Assembly: GCF_002846415.1 (NCBI RefSeq)
Contig: NZ_PJMX01000001.1
Span: 7,688,001 to 7,752,000 of the forward strand
Source of the DNA: Streptomyces sp. TLI_146
Lineage (GTDB): Bacteria > Actinomycetota > Actinomycetes > Streptomycetales > Streptomycetaceae
DNA: 64,000 nt
Direction: 5' to 3'
The notes under the pieces were generated by a model that was not told where the DNA came from, did not search any database, and saw only the letters and a list, made by a program, of their open reading frames with translations. A program made the translations under genes and the position numbers. This document shows, piece after piece, positions 57,951-64,000 of the stretch; within the stretch, counting starts at the first letter, position 1, and each line of letters opens with the position of its first letter.

Positions 57951-59267
57951 TCAGCCGAGCACCGGGAAGTTGCTGCGGAAGACGCCGCGCGGGTCACGGT
58001 CGCGCTTGACCTGCTGGAGCCTGGCCAGCGCCTCGGGCTTGAAGGCAGCGGCGGCGGTGTCGCCGGGGGAGAGGTACGTGTAGGGCTTGCGGCCGCTGAT
58101 GTACGGGGCGACCGACTGGACCAGCGCCTCCTGGCGGGCGGCGATCTCGGCGCCGCGCTCCGGCGTGAACGGCAGCCCGAACATGGACAGCGTGTACGGC
58201 TCGGTCAGCGGGCCCTGCGGGTTCTCCGTCGGCGCGGCGAAGGCGCCGCCCAGGTGCCGGATGTGCACACCGAAGAGCGGGTCGACCGGCTCCGCGAGCA
58301 GCGCGGCCGCGACCTTGTCGTCCAGGTCGGTGAGCAGTTCGGCGCGGGTCGCGCTGGGCCCCGGCTCGGTCGGCTCGCCGGTGATCTCGCCCAGCTCGGC
58401 CACCGGCAGCACGGCCCGGGTGTCGGTGTTCGCGCCCTCGATCGCGTCGAGCGCACCGAGCAGCGCCCGGCCCTCGGCCTCCTCGCCGAGGAAGGTGCTG
58501 TCGACGGTGACCAGCGAGGGGCCGTTGGGGATCTGGAGGAGGTTGATCCACGCGGTCAGCTCGTCCGGGGCGTTGGAGGTGATCTCGCGGAAGGCCTCCA
58601 GGACGCGGGGCGCCTGGCTGCCGTGCCAGACCACCCGGCCGCCGAACAGGGCGGGCGCGGGGTGCAGGTCGTACTCGATGGCCGTGACCAGGGCGTAGTC
58701 GCCGCCGCCGCCGCGCAGCGCCCAGAAGAGCTCGGCGTCGGAGTCGGCGGTCACCCGGGTCTGGGTGCCGTCGGCGGTGACCACCTCGAAGGCGGTGACG
58801 CTGTCGGCGGCCCAGCCGTACTTGCGCCCGAACCAGCTGAGCCCGCCGCCGAGCGTGTAGCCGACCACGCTGACCAGCGGGGAGCTGCCCGGCAGCCCGG
58901 TCAGACCGAGCGGCCCGGCCACGGCCTGGACCTGGCCGCCCAGGACGCCCGCGCCGACGCGCGCGCTGCGGGCGGCGGCGTCGACGTGCAGCTCGTCGAG
59001 CTTGCCGGTGCGGAGCAGGATCACTCCCTCCACGTCACCGCTGGCGCCCCGGCCGCCGGGCTGGGGCGCGACGACGAGTCCGGCGGCCGCCGCGTAGCGC
59101 ACCACGGCCGAGACGTCGTCGGCGTCGGCGGCCTCGACGACCGCCGATACGGGCTGCTGGACCGAGAGGTTCCACGGCTGTCGTGCCTGGTCGAAGTCGT
59201 CGTCGCCGGTCAGCAGGACACGTCCGCGCATCTGGGAACGCAGTTCGGCGAGAGCGCTCGTGGTCAT
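57951..59267 (-). CDS. BBE-like FAD-binding oxidoreductase lacking the flavin-linking His
   Basis: 438 residues of the PCMH/berberine-bridge-enzyme family: VSAVVEAADADDVSAVVRYA, VAPQPGGRGASGD, LVSVVGYTLGGGLSWFGRKY, ALRGGGGDYALVTAIEYDL and the C-terminal DPRGVFRSNFPV. In most relatives the loop is GGH and its His is covalently bound to FAD; here residue 73 is Arg (GGRGAS), so the flavin is probably held non-covalently. Such enzymes oxidise sugars, alkaloids or polyketides. The ATG at 59267 follows AGGGAAG. No signal peptide. Upstream lies the MITE-like element. Confidence 0.88.
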   Translation of the reverse strand: MTTSALAELRSQMRGRVLLTGDDDFDQARQPWNLSVQQPVSAVVEAADADDVSAVVRYAAAAGLVVAPQPGGRGASGDVEGVILLRTGKLDELHVDAAARSARVGAGVLGGQVQAVAGPLGLTGLPGSSPLVSVVGYTLGGGLSWFGRKYGWAADSVTAFEVVTADGTQTRVTADSDAELFWALRGGGGDYALVTAIEYDLHPAPALFGGRVVWHGSQAPRVLEAFREITSNAPDELTAWINLLQIPNGPSLVTVDSTFLGEEAEGRALLGALDAIEGANTDTRAVLPVAELGEITGEPTEPGPSATRAELLTDLDDKVAAALLAEPVDPLFGVHIRHLGGAFAAPTENPQGPLTEPYTLSMFGLPFTPERGAEIAARQEALVQSVAPYISGRKPYTYLSPGDTAAAAFKPEALARLQQVKRDRDPRGVFRSNFPVLG

Positions 59268-59423
59268 GGTTCTTCCCTACTTCCTCGTTCTGCGTGTGCC
59301 CCCGGAACCGCACCGGCCGGCTTTCGCGATCACTTCCCTGACGGAATCGAACAGGGAAATGTGACGAGAGGAGCGAGGGAATGTGGCGCGCGGGACCGGC
59401 GGAGGTGGTCCCGCGCGCTGGTC

Positions 59424-59615
59424 CTAGGGCCTGTCCGGTGGGTCCGGTCGGCACGTGGGGGTCTGGCACGCCCATCTGCGGCGTTGTCGTCAATCGCCGA
59501 CGCTCCGCGTCGACTCAATCCTCCGCCTTGCAGCTGGACGCACCAGACCCCCACTCACCAGCGCCGAAAACGCCCCCCGCGCCGAGGCCGACCGGACCCA
59601 CCGGACAGGCCCTAG
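59424..59615. mobile_element. 192-bp MITE-like element with 29-bp perfect terminal inverted repeats
   Basis: Ends 59424-59452 and 59587-59615 are perfect reverse complements over 29 bases (outer sequence CTAGGGCCTGTCCGGTGG). Inside, GTGGGGGTCTGG (59455-59466) and CCAGACCCCCAC (59543-59554) form a second inverted pair, and the centre (near 59480-59535, GTCAATCGCCGACGCTCC) has no reading frame. CTAG at both outer ends may be a 4-bp target duplication or part of the repeat. No transposase is encoded, so mobility would need help in trans. I believe near-identical sequences recur in Streptomyces genomes, but this is unverified. Confidence 0.8.
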
Positions 59616-59908
59616 ACCCCCTCGAGCCCGGCCGCGTCGTCCTCCGGGGCGGGCGGCGCGAGCGGCCGCAGCCACAGCCAGACCAGGAAGAACAGCCCCA
59701 GGGCCAGCATCCCGAGCCCCGTCCAGAGGTTGATGTTGACGCCCTCGGCCTTCTTCAGATCGGCGTCGGAGGCGTTGATCCCGGCTATGGTGACGATCAC
59801 TCCGTACAGGGTGAAGAGACCGCCGATGATCCGGCGGATGTCGAAGAGCCGGGCCGCGGTGGCGGACTTCTTCTCCAGCTCGGAGACTTCGCGTTGCAGT
59901 TCAGACAT
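59612..59908 (-). CDS. Small two-helix membrane protein, partner of the symporter
   Basis: 98 residues: a coiled N-terminus (SELQREVSELEKKSATAARL), two transmembrane helices (IIGGLFTLYGVIVTIAGI and LWTGLGMLALGLFFLVWLWL) and an acidic tail (PEDDAAGLEGV). It follows the sodium:solute symporter by 15 bases on the same strand, so it is co-transcribed and may be an accessory subunit. GGAGG precedes the ATG at 59908. Its TAG stop (59614-59612) is the outer CTAG of the MITE-like element; the original C-terminus may have been longer. Confidence 0.82.
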   Translation of the reverse strand: MSELQREVSELEKKSATAARLFDIRRIIGGLFTLYGVIVTIAGINASDADLKKAEGVNINLWTGLGMLALGLFFLVWLWLRPLAPPAPEDDAAGLEGV

Positions 59909-59923
59909 GGTCCGGGCCTCCGA

Positions 59924-61594
59924 TCAGAGCGAGTAGGGCAGGTAGCAGAGCGCGGCGAGGACCACCGCTCCCCAGCCGAGCAGGGCGGGCCTGCGGTACC
60001 AGGCGCCGTCGCCCTCGGCGGGCGGCTCCTCAAGGCCGGGCGAGACCGTCCCGTACACCAGACCGGCGAGCTCGGCCTCGGGCTTGGGGGCGGTGAAGAG
60101 CGTCACCACGACCATGACGATCGCGCCCGCGGCGAAGCCGACGATCGCGGAGACGAAGTTGGCGCCCTGGTCGGTGGGGATGGAGACGACGCCCTGCTTG
60201 TAGATCCAGAAGTAGTTGACCATCGCGGCCGTGGTGCCCGCGAGCAGCCCCCAGACACCGGACTTCATGGACGCCCGCTTCCAGAACATCCCGATGACGA
60301 AGACCACGAACATCGGCACGTTGAAGAAGGAGAACAGCGTCTGGAGGTACCCCATGATGTTGGAGAAGGACGAGGCGATGAACGCCGTCCCGATGGAGGC
60401 GAGCACACCGATCGCCGTGATGACCCGCCCGAAGCGCAGGTAGTACGCGTCCGGCTGCCCCTTCTTCACGTACTTGGACCATATGTCGTACGTGAAGACG
60501 GTGTTGAACGACGACACATTGGCCGCCATGCCCGCCATGAAGGCGGCGAGCAGCCCGGTGACGGCGATGCCGAGCACGCCGTTGGGCAGCAGCTCCTGCA
60601 TCAGATACGGGATGGCGTCGTTGTACGTGAGGTCGGAGCCCGGGGTGCCGATCTTCGGCACCAGGGCGGCGGCGACCAGTCCCGGGATCATCACCAGGAA
60701 GACGATGAACATCTTCGGGAAGGCGGCGATCAGCGGGGTGCGCTGGGCCGCGCTGAGGTTCTTGGCCGAGAGGGCGCGCTGGACCTCGGCGAAGTTGGTG
60801 GTCCAGTAGCCGAAGGAGAGCACGAACCCGAGACCCAGGATGATCGTCAGCCAGTTGGCGCCGAGCGGGTTGCTCTGCCCGATGCCGGTGCCGCCCCAGG
60901 CGGTGAGGTAGTTGTGGCCGTGCGCCGCCTCCAGGTCGTCGCTGAGCGCGCCCCAGCCGCCGACCCGCTTGAGGCCGAGGACGACCAGCGGGATGAGCGC
61001 GGCGAGGATCACGAAGAACTGGAGCACCTCGTTGTAGATGGCCGAGGAGAGCCCGCCGACGGTGATGTACGCGAGCACGAAGAGCCCGGCGACGACGATG
61101 GCCACCCACTGCGGCCAGCCGAGCAGCGCCTCCACCACGATCGACAGGGCGTAGAGGTTGACGCCCGCGATCAGGATCGCGGCGAAGGCGAACAGCGCGG
61201 AGCTGAGCAGGTGCGCGGAGGCGTCGAACCGCTGGAGCAGGAACTCCGGCACCGAGCGGACCTTCGAGCGGTAGTAGAACGGCATCATCACCAGGCCGAG
61301 GAAGACCATGGCCGGGATGGCGCCGATCCAGTACCAGTGGACGACCGCGACGCCGTACTGGGCGCCGGTCGCGGCCATCCCGAGGATCTCGGTCGCGCCC
61401 AGGTTGGCCGCGACGAACGCGAGCCCGGTCACCCAGGCGGGCAGGGACCGCCCGGAGAGGAAGAAGTCGAGGCTGGTCCTCACGCTCGCGCGGGCGGCGA
61501 AGCCGATCCCCAGAACGACGACGAAGTAGATCGCCAGAATCGTGTAGTCGAGCCCGTTGGTGGGGAGCCGGAGCCCTTCGGCCAGAGATTGCAT
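59924..61594 (-). CDS. Sodium:solute symporter (SSS/SGLT family)
   Basis: 556 residues with about 13-14 transmembrane helices. Family marks: FFLSGRSLPAWVTGLAFVAA, NLGATEILGMAATGAQYGVA, YITVGGLSSAIYNEVLQFFV and TGLLAAFMAGMAANVSSFNT with the sodium-site Ser/Thr. Close in layout to VSGLT-type sugar transporters of actinomycetes. The ATG at 61594 is chosen because the first helix begins soon after; no strong ribosome site is seen. The 377-base upstream gap (61595-61971) holds an AT-rich stretch with repeated TTTTGTT/TTTGTTT words at 61664-61687, a possible site for a DeoR-type regulator, one of which ends at 63780. Substrate likely a sugar. Confidence 0.93.
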   Translation of the reverse strand: MQSLAEGLRLPTNGLDYTILAIYFVVVLGIGFAARASVRTSLDFFLSGRSLPAWVTGLAFVAANLGATEILGMAATGAQYGVAVVHWYWIGAIPAMVFLGLVMMPFYYRSKVRSVPEFLLQRFDASAHLLSSALFAFAAILIAGVNLYALSIVVEALLGWPQWVAIVVAGLFVLAYITVGGLSSAIYNEVLQFFVILAALIPLVVLGLKRVGGWGALSDDLEAAHGHNYLTAWGGTGIGQSNPLGANWLTIILGLGFVLSFGYWTTNFAEVQRALSAKNLSAAQRTPLIAAFPKMFIVFLVMIPGLVAAALVPKIGTPGSDLTYNDAIPYLMQELLPNGVLGIAVTGLLAAFMAGMAANVSSFNTVFTYDIWSKYVKKGQPDAYYLRFGRVITAIGVLASIGTAFIASSFSNIMGYLQTLFSFFNVPMFVVFVIGMFWKRASMKSGVWGLLAGTTAAMVNYFWIYKQGVVSIPTDQGANFVSAIVGFAAGAIVMVVVTLFTAPKPEAELAGLVYGTVSPGLEEPPAEGDGAWYRRPALLGWGAVVLAALCYLPYSL

Positions 61595-61971
61595 ACGTAC
61601 CCGCTTCGTCGCGCGAACTGATCCGAACCGGAACCTACGCCTCGACGAGCAGAAACTGAACAGTTTTGTTGGAAGTTTTTGTTTGATTGTGGTGGAGGGT
61701 GAGAGGGGTGGCGGCCGTCGGCCCGGTGCCCGCCCGGCGGCCTGTCCGGAACGAGCCCGTGGAGGGGTGGGGTCCGGGCCCTGCCGGTGACAGCGAGGGG
61801 ATGCGGTGCCAGAGTGTCCGCCACGGAACTGTTCGGGACTCCGGCCGGAACCCCGTCCCTGTCCCGGCGCGCGCCCACGGCGGCGCCGGACCCCTTGGAG
61901 CACATCTCACCTCGGCATGCCCTGACCTGCGCGCATCGCGCCGCGCCCTGGGGCCGGAGAAGGGGAACACG
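61595..61971. other. Divergent promoter region of about 377 bases
   Basis: No gene. At 61660-61692 the sequence drops to very low GC with GTTTTGTTGG and TTTTTGTTTG in direct repetition, probably an operator of the leftward symporter promoter. The remainder is ordinary GC-rich DNA leading to the rightward propeller gene. Confidence 0.5.
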
Positions 61972-63096
61972 ATGGGTTCATGGCAGTGGAACGACCAGCA
62001 GCGGCCCACCGCCGCGGTCGGCGTCCGAGCCACCGCGGGCGCCGTCACCATGAAGGACGACCCACAGGCCGCCCAGCGGCCGTACGTCTTCGTCCGCGGC
62101 TACGACTCGCGGCTGCACGTCAACTGGTGGGACGGCAAGGCCTGGCACTGGAGCGACCAGGGGACGCCGGCCGGGCGCACCGTCATCGAGAAGGTCGGCG
62201 CCGTCACGGTCAAGGACAGCCCGAACGCGCCCCAGCGGCCGTACGCCTTCGTGATCGGCGACGACTCGAAGCTGTACGTGAACTGGTGGGACGGCAGCAA
62301 GTGGAACTGGAGCGACCAGGGAGCGCCGGGCGGGCGCCGGGTCCGTGAGGGCGTCGGGGTCGTCAGCGTCCAGGACAACCCGAGCGCGCCGCAGCGGCCG
62401 TACGTCTTCGTCCTCACCGACGACTTCCGCCTCTGGGTCAACTGGTGGGACGGCAAGGCGTGGAACTGGAGCGACCAGGGCACCCCGCCGAGCCGCGTCA
62501 TCTCGCGTCCGCTCGGCGTCACCACCATGCGCGACAACCCGAACGCCTTCACCCGGCCGTACGCGTTCGTCATCACCGACGACTCCCGTGTCTGGGTCAA
62601 CTGGTGGGACGGGAGCAAGTGGAACTGGAGCGACCAGGGCGCGCCCAGCGGGCAGCCGGTGAAGAAGGGCGCGGGCGTCGTCACCGTCCAGGACAGCCCG
62701 CGGGCGGTCGAGCGGCCCTACGCCTTCGTCCAGGGCTACGACTCGAAGCTGTACGTCAACTGGTGGGACGGCGGCAAGTGGAACTGGAGCGACCAGGGCG
62801 CGCCCAGTGGTCGCCTCATCCTCGACTCCGTCGGCGTGGTCACGATGCGGGACGACCCCAACGCGTTCACCCGCCCGTACGCCTTCGTGATCGGCGACGA
62901 CTCCAAGCTGTACGTGAACTGGTGGGACGGCGGCAAGTGGAACTGGGCCGCGCAGGGCACCCCGCCCGGACGCGTCGGCGAGCGCCCCGGCGAGGCCCTC
63001 ACGGTTCAGGACAACGCGAACGCCGCCGAGCGCCCGTACGCGTTCGTGGTCACCGACGACTCCGACCTGTGGGTCGACTGGTGGTCGCTGCCGTAG
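61972..63096 (+). CDS. Seven-blade beta-propeller, lectin-like, cytoplasmic or non-classically exported
   Basis: 374 residues made of a 53-residue unit: six full copies and a seventh, shorter copy at the C-terminus. Each unit has RPYAFVIGDDSKLYVNWWDG followed by KWNWSDQGAPSGR. The missing end of copy seven is supplied by the N-terminus (SWQWNDQQRP), so the ring closes by strand exchange. Seven such blades recall PLL-type fucose lectins and DUF346 repeats. No signal peptide. The ATG follows AAGGGG. Likely a glycan-binding protein with seven sites; the ligand is unknown. Copies are very similar also at DNA level, which points to recent expansion or gene conversion. Confidence 0.85.
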   Translation: MGSWQWNDQQRPTAAVGVRATAGAVTMKDDPQAAQRPYVFVRGYDSRLHVNWWDGKAWHWSDQGTPAGRTVIEKVGAVTVKDSPNAPQRPYAFVIGDDSKLYVNWWDGSKWNWSDQGAPGGRRVREGVGVVSVQDNPSAPQRPYVFVLTDDFRLWVNWWDGKAWNWSDQGTPPSRVISRPLGVTTMRDNPNAFTRPYAFVITDDSRVWVNWWDGSKWNWSDQGAPSGQPVKKGAGVVTVQDSPRAVERPYAFVQGYDSKLYVNWWDGGKWNWSDQGAPSGRLILDSVGVVTMRDDPNAFTRPYAFVIGDDSKLYVNWWDGGKWNWAAQGTPPGRVGERPGEALTVQDNANAAERPYAFVVTDDSDLWVDWWSLP

Positions 63097-63102
63097 GGCG
63101 CG

Positions 63103-63783
63103 TCACGGTGCGGGACGCGGGTCCTCCCCAGGCCGGAACGGGCCGTCCAGGGTTGCCCATTGGAGCAGCATGACGGTCTTGGCGTCGGCGATCTCCCCGC
63201 CGCGGACCATGTCCAGGGCCTTGGCGAAGGGGAGTTCCACCACGGCGATGTCCTCGCCCTCGGCCGCCACCCCGCCTCCCTGGGCGGTGGCGGTGGCCGG
63301 GCCGTAGGGGGCGGCGAAGAAGTGCAGCCGTTCGGTGACCGAGCCGGGGCTCATGTAGACGGCGAAGACCGGCTCGGGGGTCCCGACGGTGTGGCCCGTC
63401 TCCTCGGCCGCCTCCCGCCGGATGGCCTCCTCGGGGCTGTCGCCGTCGAGCAGTCCGGCGGCGGTCTCCAGGAGCATGCCGTCGGGGTGCCCGTTGACGT
63501 ACGCGGGCAGCCGGAACTGGCGTGTCAGCAGGACGGTCCGGCGCTCGGCGGAGTAGAGGAGGATCGTCGCGCCGTCGCCCCGGTCGTACGTCTCGCGCTG
63601 CTCGCGGCTCCAATGGCCGTCGCTGTGGCGGTAGTCGAAGGTGGTCTTGCGCAGGACGTACCAGTCGCAGGAGAGCACCTCGACGTCGGTGATCCGCACC
63701 TGCGGGTTGCCGGTCAGATCGCGGCCGTGCCGGTCCAGGCCGGTGCGGCCGCGGCGGTCGGGGGTGTCGATGCCGGCCGTCAT
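63103..63783 (-). CDS. NUDIX hydrolase, nucleotide-sugar pyrophosphatase type
   Basis: 226 residues. The Nudix box GLLDGDSPEEAIRREAAEETG (the 23-residue helix-loop-helix) carries the Mg-binding Glu residues; TILLYSAERRTVLLTRQFRL, PDGMLLETAAG and FFAAPYG match the ADP-ribose/GDP-mannose pyrophosphatase (NudK/YffH) group. It cleaves nucleoside diphosphates linked to another moiety. The ATG at 63783 overlaps the stop of the DeoR gene (ATGA), so the two are translated together. Confidence 0.9.
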   Translation of the reverse strand: MTAGIDTPDRRGRTGLDRHGRDLTGNPQVRITDVEVLSCDWYVLRKTTFDYRHSDGHWSREQRETYDRGDGATILLYSAERRTVLLTRQFRLPAYVNGHPDGMLLETAAGLLDGDSPEEAIRREAAEETGHTVGTPEPVFAVYMSPGSVTERLHFFAAPYGPATATAQGGGVAAEGEDIAVVELPFAKALDMVRGGEIADAKTVMLLQWATLDGPFRPGEDPRPAP

Positions 63784-64000
63784 CGGGCGAGCACCGTCTC
63801 GACGCCCGCGTCCCGCAGCGCCTTCAGCGTCGCCGGGCCGCCGGGGTGGGTGGCGGGGTCCTCGGCCGCGGCGTCGGTGACGAAGGTGTCCACCGCGTCG
63901 AGCGGGGCGACCTGTCCGAACGCGCGGACGCCGAGCTTGGTCGCGTCGGCCACCCCGACCGTGCGGGCGGCCTGGGCGAGCCCGGCCTGCTTGACCGCCG
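63780..64000 (-). CDS. DeoR-family regulator, C-terminal part only
   Basis: The last 73 codons of a gene that enters from the right edge. GVADATKLGVRAFGQVAPLD, AVDTFVTDAAAEDP and TLKALRDAGVETVLAR match the end of the DeoR/GlpR sugar-phosphate sensing domain (conserved D.TKxG...TD). The DNA-binding part lies outside the window. It overlaps the NUDIX gene by four bases and may control the sugar symporter nearby (inference). Confidence 0.82.
   Translation of the reverse strand, partial: AVKQAGLAQAARTVGVADATKLGVRAFGQVAPLDAVDTFVTDAAAEDPATHPGGPATLKALRDAGVETVLAR

Noticed and set aside
61972-63096. Tandem DNA repeats of about 159 bp taken as a non-coding satellite
   Set aside because: They are the codons of the 53-residue propeller blades with an open frame, a ribosome site and conserved aromatic residues.

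Overview
The window is about 73% GC chromosomal DNA of a Streptomyces-type actinomycete. The codon bias, the many Sec/Tat-exported proteins, GTG starts, GTGA-overlapping genes, long GC-rich terminator hairpins without U-tracts and rare TTA codons all point there. I found no tRNA, rRNA, CRISPR array, integrase or complete insertion sequence. The species cannot be told from the sequence alone.

Layout. 1-7.6 kb: four leftward genes for exported proteins (M4 metalloprotease, YncE-like propeller, GATase/ThuA-like protein with a C-terminal beta-sandwich, BNR-repeat propeller). 7.8-13.7 kb: a complete ribose-type operon (LacI regulator with two tandem operators, ABC ATPase, a permease fused to its own binding protein, ribokinase, ribose pyranase). 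13.9-21 kb: small exported proteins, an L,D-transpeptidase-like enzyme, a divergent MarR/helical-repeat pair, an isopenicillin-N-synthase-like dioxygenase behind a Cys-containing leader peptide with alternative RNA helices, and a second M4 protease. 21.3-25 kb: SnoaL-like protein, Ohr/OhrR peroxide pair with operator, orphan sugar-binding lipoprotein, TetR regulator divergent from a DHA2 efflux pump. 26.7-33.8 kb: PTP-type phosphatase, secreted S1 protease, a sigma factor fused to a zinc finger, a membrane helix and an extracytoplasmic CAP domain, facing a second membrane-anchored CAP protein, then an ArsR regulator. 34-44 kb: MocR/MFS divergent pair, LysR next to a two-subunit molybdenum hydroxylase, and a 1086-residue AfsR/SARP-type regulator. 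44.2-50.1 kb: membrane-anchored esterase, an iron-box-controlled small exported protein with a TTA codon, a two-helix potassium channel, a peptidoglycan-binding protein and an AhlM/penicillin-acylase-type Ntn hydrolase, also with a TTA codon. 50.3-55.4 kb: lone radical SAM enzyme, a cluster of three decayed genes, a cobalamin riboswitch driving a NicO cobalt/nickel transporter, and a divergent NmrA/WYL pair. 55.5-64 kb: aldehyde dehydrogenase, exported HAD phosphatase, BBE-like flavoprotein, a 192-bp MITE-like element, a sodium:solute symporter with a small membrane partner, a seven-blade propeller lectin-like protein, and a NUDIX/DeoR pair running off the end.

How the parts work together. 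Much of the window concerns exported hydrolases and sensing of the environment. Several regulator-target pairs carry a recognisable operator between or in front of them: LacI/rbs, MarR/helical repeat, OhrR/ohr, TetR/MFS, ArsR, MocR/MFS, WYL/NmrA. Nutrient control is visible at RNA and DNA level: cobalamin riboswitch, iron box, and a probable cysteine-responsive leader. Two rare TTA codons suggest developmental (bldA) control of two exported proteins. The observations I rate most worth pursuing are the sigma-zinc finger-TM-CAP fusion beside a second CAP protein, the leader peptide with mutually exclusive helices, the iron-box plus TTA exported protein, the recurrent short tandem duplications that copy a stop codon, the MITE that supplies a neighbour's stop codon, and the cluster of gene remnants near 51.4-51.9 kb.
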